From the NCBI GenBank assembly GCA_030526425.1, contig JAUNCT010000016.1:1-49832 (forward strand): a stretch of DNA of 49,832 nucleotides. Direction: 5' to 3'. The DNA is from Clostridia bacterium (lineage in GTDB: Bacteria; Bacillota; Clostridia; Christensenellales; CAG-138). Below are positions 38,927 through 46,950 of this stretch, one piece after another. Position 1 is the stretch's first letter. Every line of letters begins with the position of its first letter. Both the position numbers and the translations under genes were made by a program. The notes beneath the pieces are model-generated. The model was not told where the DNA came from, ran no database searches, and saw nothing but the letters and a program-made list of their open reading frames with translations.

Positions 38927-40039
38927 TCAGCCCTCGAAGGAGAACTTGTAGGGCAGGTTCAGCTCGTCGCGGAGCTGCGTGAATTCCTTGCGGATCGAAG
39001 CGGACACCGGGACGCCCTTGTCCTTGCGCTCCATCCAAGCCTCGTGCTCCTTCTCGCCCGCGGTGTAGATGCGGTCGCAGCCGGGCGCGACAGCGGAGTT
39101 GCGCAGCCCGCGCAGGATATCGCCCGAGGTCTTTTTGAAGGTGTCGAGACCCATGAAGAACTCGGGGTTGATGACGAAGAAGAAGTGACCGAGGCGGTAC
39201 ATCTTCGGGTTGCCGTTCTCATCCACGCCCGAAAGCTCTTTCATGAACGGACCGCCGCACAGCGCCGCGGACAGGATCTCGACGATGGTCGTGAAGCCGT
39301 AGCCCTTGTAGCCGCCGGTCGCCTCACCGAGACCGCCGAGCGGGCACAGTGCCGCCCTGCCGCCGCGGATCGCCTTGAGGATCTCGCCGGATTCCGTCAT
39401 CGTGCCGCCATCGCGGGTCACGACGAGCCCCGCCGGGGTGGGCTTGCCCATGCGCTCGTAATACTCGATCTTGCCGTTTTGGATGGTCGAGGTCGCGCAG
39501 TCGAAGTTGAAGGGGAACTCCTCATCGGTGGGCATCGTGAAGGTGAGCGGGTTCGTGCCCATCATGTTTTCGACGCCGTTCGTCGGGGCGACCGAGGGGC
39601 GCGCGTTCGTGCCGCTGATGCCGATCATGCCGGCCTTCTCCGCCATGGTCGTCCAGTAACCCGCGATGCCGTAGTGGGTGGAGTTCATGATGGCACCGCC
39701 CGCCATGCCGTACTTGGACGCCTTTTCGATGAGCATCTCCATCATGCGGTACGAGGCGACCATGCCCATGCCGTTGTTCGCATCCATCACGACGGTGGTC
39801 GGCGTATCCTTGAGGATGTCGATCTTCGTCACGGGCAGCAGTGTGCCGAGCTTGATGCGGTCGAGATAGATGGGCTTGAAGCGGTTCACACCGTGGCTCT
39901 CGATGCCGCGGCGGTCGGATTCCATCAATACGTCCGCGCAGATCTTCGCGTCTTCCTCGGGTACGCCGTACGCCTTGAAGACATCCACCATGAAGCTGCC
40001 GCAGGTTTCCCAATCCAGATACGGTCTGGTCTCTTCCAT
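38927..40039 (-). CDS. Ldh2-family malate/L-lactate-type dehydrogenase
   Basis: 370 residues of the non-Rossmann (YlbC/ComC/AllD) NAD(P)-dependent oxidoreductase family. Motifs: ESDRRGIESHGVNR with the catalytic His, MNSTHYGIAGYW, ISGTNARPSVAPTNG, and MGTNPLTFTMPT. It interconverts a 2-hydroxyacid and a 2-oxoacid; malate, lactate, ureidoglycolate and sulfolactate are known substrates. GGAGG precedes ATG 40039. It is the last gene of the ABC importer/GDPD group (91-bp gap), so the substrate may derive from the imported compound. Confidence 0.88.
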   Translation of the reverse strand: MEETRPYLDWETCGSFMVDVFKAYGVPEEDAKICADVLMESDRRGIESHGVNRFKPIYLDRIKLGTLLPVTKIDILKDTPTTVVMDANNGMGMVASYRMMEMLIEKASKYGMAGGAIMNSTHYGIAGYWTTMAEKAGMIGISGTNARPSVAPTNGVENMMGTNPLTFTMPTDEEFPFNFDCATSTIQNGKIEYYERMGKPTPAGLVVTRDGGTMTESGEILKAIRGGRAALCPLGGLGEATGGYKGYGFTTIVEILSAALCGGPFMKELSGVDENGNPKMYRLGHFFFVINPEFFMGLDTFKKTSGDILRGLRNSAVAPGCDRIYTAGEKEHEAWMERKDKGVPVSASIRKEFTQLRDELNLPYKFSFEG

Positions 40040-40130
40040 TTCCGTTTCCCTCCATTTGAATACAAATCAAGATTTCATAGGATATTGTACGCCCCCCGGC
40101 GGCGAACCGCAAGCGGAGGGCGCAAGTACT

Positions 40131-40871
40131 TTACTTTTGTTCCTTTTCGAATTCCGCACGCAGGGCGATGTAGCGCGCGGGCCAGTTCGAGATGCCGATC
40201 TCCACGCCGTAGCCGAGCGTGCGCAGCATGTCCTCTTCCTCGTTGACCGTCCACGTGTTGATGCCGACGCCGTGCTCGCGCAGTTCTCGCACGGTCTCGT
40301 CGTTCAAAAACTTCACATAGGGGTTGAAGTCGTCCGCGCCGCAGGCTTTCACATAGGCGCCTGCGCCGATGAGCCAGCTTTCCTCCAGCAGACCCACGCG
40401 GATATCGGGCGCGAGCGCGCGCACACGACCGATGGTGAAATGGTTGAAGGACGAGATGAGCGTCGTTTCGCGGAGCCCGTATTTGTCGAGCAGCGCGATG
40501 ACCTTCTCTTCGATGCCCGGGTATTCGTACACGCCCGTTTTCAGCTCGATGTTCGAACGCATGCCCGTTTCGGCGCACCATGCCAACAGCTCATCGAGGG
40601 TCGGCGGGTTGCACACGCCGCAAGCGCCGTTCTTCACCTTGCCCGCGTCCAGCGCGAGAAACTCCTCCGCCGTCAGGTCCTTGATGAGCGCATCCACGCC
40701 GGTGGTGCGCACGGTGTTCTCGTCGTGCATGACGACGGGCACGCCGTCCTTCGTCAGGTGCACATCGTATTCGATGCCCTCCGCGCCTTGTTCATACGCC
40801 TTTTGGAAGGCGAGCATCGTGTTTTCGGGGTAATCGCCGGAAGCGCCCCGGTGTCCGTAGATCAGTGTCAT
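40131..40871 (-). CDS. ugpQ: Glycerophosphodiester phosphodiesterase
   Basis: 246 residues, cytosolic, with the GDPD TIM-barrel motifs: GHRGASGDYPENT (catalytic His7 and metal site), EGIEYDVHLTKDG, VVMHDENTVRTT, and a late VGINTWTVNEEEDM. It hydrolyses glycerophosphodiesters to glycerol 3-phosphate and an alcohol. It lies 30 bp after the ABC ATPase gene, in the same orientation, so the importer probably brings in a phosphodiester or related molecule. The gene name follows the cytosolic type; orthology is not proven. Confidence 0.88.
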   Translation of the reverse strand: MTLIYGHRGASGDYPENTMLAFQKAYEQGAEGIEYDVHLTKDGVPVVMHDENTVRTTGVDALIKDLTAEEFLALDAGKVKNGACGVCNPPTLDELLAWCAETGMRSNIELKTGVYEYPGIEEKVIALLDKYGLRETTLISSFNHFTIGRVRALAPDIRVGLLEESWLIGAGAYVKACGADDFNPYVKFLNDETVRELREHGVGINTWTVNEEEDMLRTLGYGVEIGISNWPARYIALRAEFEKEQK

Positions 40872-40901
40872 GGTTGTTCTCCGCTCCGTTTCGTTCTTTT
40901 C

Positions 40902-41912
40902 TTACAGACCCACGATCAGTTCCGCGGGAACGGAAACGACGACTTTGTCGCCCTCGGTGAAGCTTATGTGCTTGCCGAACACGACGTCCGCGTTGAGGTG
41001 CAGTTTACCGATGGTGACCTCGTAGCGGATGAGGCTGCCGTGCGAGATGTGCCCCGTGACGATGCCCTCTGCAGTATGCAGCCCCTCCCGGTCCGCGGCA
41101 AGGTCTTTGCTCAGCCGCACGATCTCGGGGCGGATGGCCAGGTCCTGATACGGCAACGCCGTACCGAAGGCTTCGTTGAAGTCCGCGCAGGCGGGCAGGT
41201 TGTAGTTGCCGATGAACGTCGCGGCGAACTTCGTCGCGGGCTGCGTGTAGATCTGCTCCGGCGTGCCGGACTGTTCGATCCGCCCGTCGTGGAACAGGTG
41301 GATCATGTCGCTCATGACCATCGCCTCATCCTGATCGTGGGTGACGAAAATGGTCGTGATGCCGAGCTGCTGTTGGATGCGGCGGATCTCGATCTGCAGC
41401 TGTTTGCGGAGCAGCGCGTCGATCGCGGAAAGCGGCTCGTCGAGGAGCAGCACCTTCGGCGCTGTGACCATCGCGCGGGCGAGCGCCACACGCTGCTGCT
41501 GACCGCCGGAAAGCTGCGAGGGGTAGTGCCCGATCTTGTCGGAAAGCCCCACCACGCCGAGCATGTGCTCGACCTTCTCCTCGATCTCCTTCTTCGGCAG
41601 CTTTTTGAGTTTGAGCCCGTAAGCGACGTTCTCGCGCACGTTCATGTTCGGAAACAGCGAATACTGCTGGAACACCATGCCGATGCCGCGCTGCCGCGGG
41701 ACCACCTCGGTGATCTCCTCCCCGTCGAGGAAGATGTGTCCGCTCGTGACCTGTTCGAGCCCCGCGAGGCAGCGGAGCAAGGTCGATTTGCCGCAGCCGG
41801 AAGGTCCGAGCAGCGTGACGAGCTGTCCCTTCTCCACCGTGAGATCGATGTCCTTGAGCACGTGGTTGGTGCCGAATTTCTTGTTGATCTGTTCAAAACG
41901 AATATATGCCAT
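40902..41912 (-). CDS. ABC importer ATPase (PotA/FbpC-like)
   Basis: 336 residues. Walker A GPSGCGKST (about 36-44), Q-loop FQQYSLFPNMNV, signature LSGGQQQR, Walker B VLLLDEPLSAID, and switch His in FVTHDQDEA. A C-terminal TOBE-type domain (about 240-336) indicates an import system with substrate-linked regulation. It starts 3 nt after the second permease gene. Confidence 0.92.
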   Translation of the reverse strand: MAYIRFEQINKKFGTNHVLKDIDLTVEKGQLVTLLGPSGCGKSTLLRCLAGLEQVTSGHIFLDGEEITEVVPRQRGIGMVFQQYSLFPNMNVRENVAYGLKLKKLPKKEIEEKVEHMLGVVGLSDKIGHYPSQLSGGQQQRVALARAMVTAPKVLLLDEPLSAIDALLRKQLQIEIRRIQQQLGITTIFVTHDQDEAMVMSDMIHLFHDGRIEQSGTPEQIYTQPATKFAATFIGNYNLPACADFNEAFGTALPYQDLAIRPEIVRLSKDLAADREGLHTAEGIVTGHISHGSLIRYEVTIGKLHLNADVVFGKHISFTEGDKVVVSVPAELIVGL

Positions 41913-41915
41913 GGC

Positions 41916-42722
41916 TTACTTCCCCTCGTTTCTGATTTTTTCCATCGTGCTCCGCGACTGCATCGTCAGCACGACCGCGGTGATGGCGAAGGTCACCAGC
42001 ATGATGACCACGAACACCGCCGAGCTTTCGGTACTCGAGCGCTTCATCGTCTGATACAGGAAGACCTGCATGTTCGTGACGTTACTGCTCGACAGGTTGC
42101 GGATGATGACGTAATCGCCGAACAGCAGACCCACCGCCAGCAGCGAGGAGACCGTGATACCGGTGATGATGTTCGGAACGATGACCTTGAAAAACGCGCT
42201 GATCTTGCTCTCGCCGAGCATTTCCGCCGCTTCGAGCAGCATCTTCATGTTGATGGCGCGCATGGCGTTTCGGATGCCGTTGTAGATGTGCGGCAGGATG
42301 ATGATGCAGTACGCGCCGATGAGCATGACCATGCGCCCGGACAGGAAGGACTTGTTCCTGGCATACAGGATGAGGATGGAGACCGACAGGATGACGCCCT
42401 GGATCGTGTAGGGGATCATACAGAGGATCTGCACGTACTTCTCGAGCCGCGGGAAGTACACCGTGACCACGAACAGCGCAAGAAGCACCACGGCGATCGT
42501 GATGAGGATCGGGATGATGCAGATGAGCACCGTTTGATACATGGCGGTGAGGAACTGCGGGTTCGTGAAGATCGCCTTGTAGTTCGCCAGCGTGAACCCG
42601 TGCGGTACGATGCCCGTCCAGTCCTCGAAGAGGGAGTAGACGATCGTCGCGGCGAGCGGGATGAGCAGCCAAACGACCACCAACGTGATGACGATCTTCG
42701 CACTGAGCTTGCCCCGTTTCAT
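41916..42722 (-). CDS. ABC importer permease 2 (PotC/FbpB type)
   Basis: 268 residues, six helices. The EAA-type cytoplasmic loop reads EAAEMLGESKISAFFKVIVPNI, typical of type I importer permeases that touch the ATPase. ATG 42722 overlaps the stop of permease 1 (ATGA). It pairs with permease 1 in the membrane. Confidence 0.9.
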   Translation of the reverse strand: MKRGKLSAKIVITLVVVWLLIPLAATIVYSLFEDWTGIVPHGFTLANYKAIFTNPQFLTAMYQTVLICIIPILITIAVVLLALFVVTVYFPRLEKYVQILCMIPYTIQGVILSVSILILYARNKSFLSGRMVMLIGAYCIIILPHIYNGIRNAMRAINMKMLLEAAEMLGESKISAFFKVIVPNIITGITVSSLLAVGLLFGDYVIIRNLSSSNVTNMQVFLYQTMKRSSTESSAVFVVIMLVTFAITAVVLTMQSRSTMEKIRNEGK

Positions 42723-43612
42723 TTGGAGACCCCCTCCCACTTCGTGACCTTTTTGGTGATGAAGTTGTTGATGAGGATGACGATGCACATGATGAGCATC
42801 ATCACGACCGACAGCGCCGCGCCGAGCATGGGCTTGGTCTTGATATCGCCGACGAAGCACGCCGAGATATTGACCGGCAGCAGCGAGAAGTTGTTCATCA
42901 GCAATGCGTATGCCGTTGCGTAGGCGCAAAGAGCGTTCGCGAACAGCACGCTGATGGTGGAAAAGATGCTCGGCAGCAGCACCGGCACGCCGACCTTGCG
43001 CCAGAACATGCCGTTCGTTCCGCCGAGCAGCATGTTCGCCTCTCCCCACTCCTTGCGGATGCCATTGAACGCGGGGATGAGCAGCAACGTACTCAGGGGG
43101 ATCTGGAAATAGATATACATCAGCGTCAGTCCCGTGCTCGTGTACAGGTCGAAGTTTTGAATAAACCCGATGCCGTACACATCCGCGATCTGGCGGAGGA
43201 CGCCCGCGTTGCCCAAAAGGATCATGTACGCGAACGCGAGGGGGACGCCTGCAAAGTTCGAAGTCATGTTCAGCACCGTCAGAAAGACGCTGCGGAACTT
43301 ACCGCGCGTGGTGTGCGCCGCGCGCGCGCCGAGAAATGCGATGACGATGCCGAACGCCGTGGAGATCGCCGTGATCTTCAGGCTGTTGAGGATCGCCTTT
43401 TTGTAACTGAGCGTGGTGAAGATCTTTTTGTAGTTGTCCAAAGAGAACAGAATGTCCGGCTTTTTGTCGAGATGGAAGCTGTCGATCACCAGCATGATGA
43501 GCGGCAGGATCTCGTACATCAGCACGACCGCCAAAAATGGGATCAGCGCGAGCAGATAAAAGTATTTCGAATTTCTGTTCGAAAGCGCCCGCTTCTTGGT
43601 CAGGGTTTCCAT
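42719..43612 (-). CDS. ABC importer permease 1 (PotB/FbpB type)
   Basis: 297 residues, six helices and a basic N terminus. The EAA loop is GEANMLLGGTNGMFWRKVGVPVLLP. ATG 43612 follows GGAGGG. It is separated from the binding-protein gene by a stem-loop that likely lowers expression relative to that gene. Confidence 0.9.
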   Translation of the reverse strand: METLTKKRALSNRNSKYFYLLALIPFLAVVLMYEILPLIMLVIDSFHLDKKPDILFSLDNYKKIFTTLSYKKAILNSLKITAISTAFGIVIAFLGARAAHTTRGKFRSVFLTVLNMTSNFAGVPLAFAYMILLGNAGVLRQIADVYGIGFIQNFDLYTSTGLTLMYIYFQIPLSTLLLIPAFNGIRKEWGEANMLLGGTNGMFWRKVGVPVLLPSIFSTISVLFANALCAYATAYALLMNNFSLLPVNISACFVGDIKTKPMLGAALSVVMMLIMCIVILINNFITKKVTKWEGVSK

Positions 43613-43636
43613 GGTTTGCCCTCCGATTGAAAAACA

Positions 43637-43664
43637 GGGGGCGCACTCCGGGAGTACGCCCCCC
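43637..43664 (-). terminator. Attenuating stem-loop between binding-protein and permease genes
   Basis: GGGGGCG and CGCCCCC enclose an ACTCC/GGAGT inner stem; on the minus strand TGTTTTTC follows. Such intercistronic hairpins set a high binding-protein to permease ratio. Confidence 0.7.
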
Positions 43665-43709
43665 ATATCGATGGATGTTATTCGGGATGCTTCATTTCGG
43701 GATACGGAC

Positions 43710-44774
43710 TCAGCCGAGCATCGGGATGATGTTCTCCGCCCACCATTCGGAGACTTCTTCGCAAGCCGCGGTGTAACCGGGGATGTCTTCGAAGGTCGGG
43801 ACCGCATTCGCGTAGGTCTCGGGTGCGAACGCCGCATATTCCGCGGGGATCTCCACATCCGCACGGGTCGGGAGAGCACCGGACTTCGCGAGGTTGATCT
43901 GACCCGCGTCGGAGAAGATGTACTCACGGGCGAGTGCAGCCGCGAACGGCGTGTCGGAGTTCTTGGAGATGACGGAAGCGTAACCCGTCATGACGGAGCC
44001 GTCGGTCGGGATGCCGATGGTCATGTTGTAGTTCGGGGTCTCCTTCGCGTAACCGAGCACGTTCCAGCTCCAGGAAACGCCGCACTCGACTTCACCGGCC
44101 TGGATGCGGGCGAGCAGGATGTCGCCCTTGTCGATGCGGCCCTTTTCGGCCATCTCGGTCCAGAAGTCGTAAGCGGGCTGCAGGTTGTCGATGCCGCCGC
44201 CGAACGCGTACGCCGTGGAGATGACCACGCCCTGACCGGTCGCGCCGCCGACGACGTCGCCGATGGTCAGCTTGTAGCTGCCTTTGCGGACATCCGCCCA
44301 GCTGGTCGGCATGGGCTCGCTGCAAAGGTCGTTGTTGTAAATGAAGGAGGTGCAGCCGGTGTAAGCGATCATCCACTTGCCGTCTTCACCCTTTGCCCAC
44401 GCGGGGACGCTGTCCCAATAGCTGGTCTTGTAGCTCTGCACGAGGTCGGAATCGAGCGCCGTCTGAATGAAGCCCGTGCCGATATCGCCGATGTCGCGCG
44501 TGTCGTCGTTCTGGAACATGGAAAGCTCTTCCGCGGAGCTCATGTCCTCGTCGGTATGCGTGATGCCGTAATCTGCGGTGAGACCCTTCCAGCTGTCGCC
44601 CCAGTTGGCCCAGCTGTCCGGCATGCCGACGGATTCGACATGACCTTCCTCCTTCGCCTTGGCGATGATCTCGTCGAGGGTGAAGCTGTCCAGATTGGCA
44701 TCATATGCCATCGCTGCGCCGAAGCTTCCGAAAGCGAGTGCCGCCGCGCAAATGGATGCAACGAGTCTCTTCAT
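43710..44774 (-). CDS. ABC importer substrate-binding protein (PotD/FbpA-like)
   Basis: 354 residues. A signal peptide with AMA|YD cleavage (about residue 23) and, notably, no lipobox cysteine. The mature protein has a periplasmic-binding fold of the FbpA/PotD/2-aminoethylphosphonate cluster: VGMPDSWANWGDSWKGL, DIGTGFIQTALDSD, a hinge PAWAKGEDGKWMIAYTG, and GVSWSWNVLGYA. The ligand is unpredictable from sequence; the GDPD gene in the operon suggests a phosphodiester or phosphonate. GGAGG precedes ATG 44774. Confidence 0.9.
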   Translation of the reverse strand: MKRLVASICAAALAFGSFGAAMAYDANLDSFTLDEIIAKAKEEGHVESVGMPDSWANWGDSWKGLTADYGITHTDEDMSSAEELSMFQNDDTRDIGDIGTGFIQTALDSDLVQSYKTSYWDSVPAWAKGEDGKWMIAYTGCTSFIYNNDLCSEPMPTSWADVRKGSYKLTIGDVVGGATGQGVVISTAYAFGGGIDNLQPAYDFWTEMAEKGRIDKGDILLARIQAGEVECGVSWSWNVLGYAKETPNYNMTIGIPTDGSVMTGYASVISKNSDTPFAAALAREYIFSDAGQINLAKSGALPTRADVEIPAEYAAFAPETYANAVPTFEDIPGYTAACEEVSEWWAENIIPMLG

Positions 44775-44851
44775 GTTGTATTCCTCCTGATTTCCGATTT
44801 GATTTTCTGTTCTTTGAGTATCAATAGAAATGATATAGGATTACCGAGTCC

Positions 44852-44881
44852 ATTATAAGTCCCGCCGCCGTGCAGTGTCAA
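44852..44881 (-). promoter_or_regulatory. Promoter of the ABC importer operon
   Basis: On the minus strand TTGACA (44876-44881), an 18-nt spacer and TATAAT (44852-44857). AT-rich repeats containing AATATT lie just upstream (about 44882-44925) and could be an operator. Confidence 0.85.
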
Positions 44882-45093
44882 TCGAATATTGAATATTTCT
44901 CTTATCGCTATAGAAATATTTTATGATTCTTGCTATTCCGCAACGTTTCCCACGCATCATTTCCTCCCGGTTCCGCACCGGGACAACGGAACACAGCATA
45001 CCCCCCGCGCGTGAAATCCGGTCTGCATTTGTTGTGAAATCTTCGTCAAACCGCCCTTGCGGTCACTGCGCGGAAAACGGTAAAACAAAATCG

Positions 45094-45116
45094 CCGGCGG
45101 ATACCGATCCCGCCGG
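45094..45116 (-). terminator. Terminator of the short transcript unit
   Basis: CCGGCGGAT / ATCCCGCCGG hairpin (one bulge, ACCG loop), followed on the minus strand by CGATTTTGTTTT. It lies 37 nt after the stop of the 21-codon ORF. Confidence 0.6.
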
Positions 45117-45152
45117 ACACCCGACCGACCCCGAACGGCAGCGGGCGGTCTC

Positions 45153-45218
45153 TCAGCGGTTCACGCCCATCACCGCCGGCAGCAACGCCGATGCCGGTGC
45201 CAACGCGCTGTTTTTCAT
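45153..45218 (-). CDS. Possible 21-residue peptide in a compact transcription unit
   Basis: ATG 45218 is preceded by AGGAGG at 9-nt spacing. The ORF encodes a 21-residue peptide: MKNS, then an Ala/Leu/Pro-rich segment, ending MGVNR. It is mildly hydrophobic with no Cys, so not an obvious lanthipeptide precursor. It lies between a good promoter (45275-45304) and a terminator (45094-45116), giving a predicted RNA of about 180 nt. It could be a real micro-protein, a leader peptide, or a small RNA with an incidental ORF. Nothing else in the 798-nt gap 44775-45572 looks coding. Confidence 0.4.
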   Translation of the reverse strand: MKNSALAPASALLPAVMGVNR

Positions 45219-45274
45219 AATCGCGTTCCTCCTGTTCTGTAATTTTGCAATACAATTTCTTTTGTCTTGCAAAA

Positions 45275-45304
45275 AGAATACTCCACGCAGCCTATGCCCG
45301 TCAA
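45275..45304 (-). promoter_or_regulatory. Promoter of the short transcript unit
   Basis: On the minus strand TTGACG (45299-45304), an 18-nt spacer and TATTCT (45275-45280). Confidence 0.65.
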
Positions 45305-45367
45305 TAAAGTTCATCCGGATATCGTATTCCGTTTTCAAATCGGAACCATACCGCAAGAATTTATGCG

Positions 45368-45404
45368 GTGATATCCGATGTTTTCCATATCTTTCGGATA
45401 TCAC
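45368..45404. promoter_or_regulatory. Candidate operator: perfect 10-bp inverted repeat
   Basis: GTGATATCCG (45368-45377) and CGGATATCAC (45395-45404) are exact reverse complements separated by 17 nt. A related CCGGATATCG lies at about 45316. The pair is upstream of the short transcript's promoter. No regulator gene is adjacent. Confidence 0.4.
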
Positions 45405-45572
45405 GACCCGGTTTGACGATTCTGTTTGAATCCCTCGCATCGTGTATTCCGGAACTCCGTTTGCATTAAAATAATTTCGATATTGCATTATCGTATGTTC
45501 CGTCGGCACACCTCACCTCCGGAAATTCAAAAAACGGCGCGACCCTTCCGGTCACGCCGTTTTTCATATCCG

Positions 45573-46178
45573 TTACAGTGCCGCCTTGATGGCCGCAAGG
45601 AACTCGTCGTACTCCTCGAACGCGGGGTACTGCGGATAGTCCTGCTTGATCTTGTCGGTCGTGCGGAACAAAAAGCCCGCCTTGCTCGCGCCGATCATGC
45701 CGAGGTCGTTGTAGCTGTCGCCCGCGGCGATCGTTTCGAAACCCATCGCCTGCAGACCGCGCACGGTGGTGAGCTTCGACTGCTCGCAGCGCATCTTGTA
45801 ATCTGCGATCATGCCGTCCTCGCCGATGACGAGGTCGTTGCAGAACAGCGTCGGAAGACCGAGCTTCTTCATCAACGGCATGCCGAACTGATAGAAGGTA
45901 TCCGACAGGATGATCACCTGCGTGACCTTGCGCAGTTCGTCGAGGAACTCCTTCGCGCCCGGGAGCGGATCGATCTTTTCGATGGTCTCCTCGATCTCCT
46001 TGAATCCGAGCCCGTGCTTTTTCAGCAGCTCGATGCGCCACTTCATGAGCTTGTCGTAATCGGGTTCGTCGCGCGTGGTGCGGCGGAACTCGGGGATGCC
46101 CGTCACCTCCGCGAATGCGATCCAGATCTCGGGGACAACGACCCCTTCCATATCGAGACAAACGATGTTCATTGCCAT
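45573..46178 (-). CDS. thrH: ThrH-type phosphoserine phosphatase / homoserine phosphotransferase
   Basis: 201 residues of the HAD superfamily. Motif I is CLDMEGVVVPEIWIAFAE, carrying the D-x-E variant typical of ThrH rather than D-x-D; then ILSDTFYQFGMPLMKKLG, and AAGDSYNDLGMI as motif IV. ThrH from Pseudomonas dephosphorylates phosphoserine and can transfer the phosphate to homoserine. ATG 46178 follows GGAGG. It stands alone; the short palindromic gap to its promoter side has no other gene. Confidence 0.9.
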   Translation of the reverse strand: MAMNIVCLDMEGVVVPEIWIAFAEVTGIPEFRRTTRDEPDYDKLMKWRIELLKKHGLGFKEIEETIEKIDPLPGAKEFLDELRKVTQVIILSDTFYQFGMPLMKKLGLPTLFCNDLVIGEDGMIADYKMRCEQSKLTTVRGLQAMGFETIAAGDSYNDLGMIGASKAGFLFRTTDKIKQDYPQYPAFEEYDEFLAAIKAAL

Positions 46179-46318
46179 AGTCTTTCCTCCGCCGCGGCGA
46201 ACCGCGTACCATACTCAAATTTGTTTCAGTATACCACAGGACGGCGGAACGCAACAACGCATCGTATATTTTTTGCTTGCTGTGCTATACTGAAAAAAAC
46301 ACACCCGGGAGAACGACC

Positions 46319-46852
46319 ATGCTCACTTTCCGTCCCTCTTGTCCGGAAGACACCGCCCGCATGTCCGAAATCGCCGAAGAAGGCAAGCGGTATCTGAAAA
46401 GCCGCGGCGTGCCGCAGTGGCAGCGCGGCACCTATCCCGACCGTGCCCTGTTCGAAAGCGACGTCCGCGAAGGCATCGGCTTTGTGGTCGCAGAAGGCGC
46501 GTCCGTCCTCGCCGTGTGCGCCCTGACCTTTGCGGAAGAACCCGCCTACCGACCCGAAGCGCTGACCGCCGGGCAATGGCAGTTGCCCGAAGGCAAGCCT
46601 TATGCCTCCGTGCACCGCGTCGCCGTGGCAGAATCCGCCCGCGGCAGGCACGTTTCTTCCTTTCTGTTTTCCGCGGCGGCGGCGCTTGCGAAGGAGCGCG
46701 GCGCATGTGCCCTGCGGGCGGATACGCACCCCGAAAACCTCGTGATGCAGGGCGCCTTGACCCGCGCGGGCTTTGTGCGATGCTGTGAGCTCATCCTCCC
46801 CGACGGGGACGAGCAGGGCGACCCGCGGTACGGGTACGAGCTGCTGCTGTGA
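46319..46852 (+). CDS. GNAT family N-acetyltransferase
   Basis: 177 residues. LTFRPSCPEDTARM is the GNAT beta1, YASVHRVAVAESARGRHVSSFL (about 98-119) the acetyl-CoA binding loop, and a late LVMQGALTRAGFV helix follows. WQRGTYPDRALFESDV is characteristic of a Clostridial subgroup with unknown acceptor. ATG 46319 follows GGGAG; TATACT near 46284 provides the promoter. Confidence 0.87.
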   Translation: MLTFRPSCPEDTARMSEIAEEGKRYLKSRGVPQWQRGTYPDRALFESDVREGIGFVVAEGASVLAVCALTFAEEPAYRPEALTAGQWQLPEGKPYASVHRVAVAESARGRHVSSFLFSAAAALAKERGACALRADTHPENLVMQGALTRAGFVRCCELILPDGDEQGDPRYGYELLL

Positions 46853-46883
46853 GCGGCAGCCCACACGACACCCGTTCATAAAC

Positions 46884-46918
46884 AAACGGAGCGATCCCGA
46901 AGGACCGCTCCGTTTTTC
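46884..46918. terminator. Bidirectional terminator between convergent genes
   Basis: AAACGGAGCG / CGCTCCGTTT with an inner ATCC...GGAC pairing and TTTTT; it ends both the GNAT and malic enzyme transcripts. Confidence 0.8.
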
Positions 46919-46950
46919 TTTTGTCGTTTTGCCCTTATCGAGGCTGATGC

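Noticed and set aside
39870..42923. 1017-codon plus-strand frame opposite the Ldh2, GDPD and ABC genes
   Set aside because: It spans four unrelated minus-strand genes and their gaps, is dominated by His/Asp/Arg, and has no start signal.
44923..45429. 168-codon plus-strand frame in the 798-nt gap
   Set aside because: No ribosome binding site, mixed composition, and it covers the promoter, ORF and terminator of the minus-strand unit; possible but unsupported.
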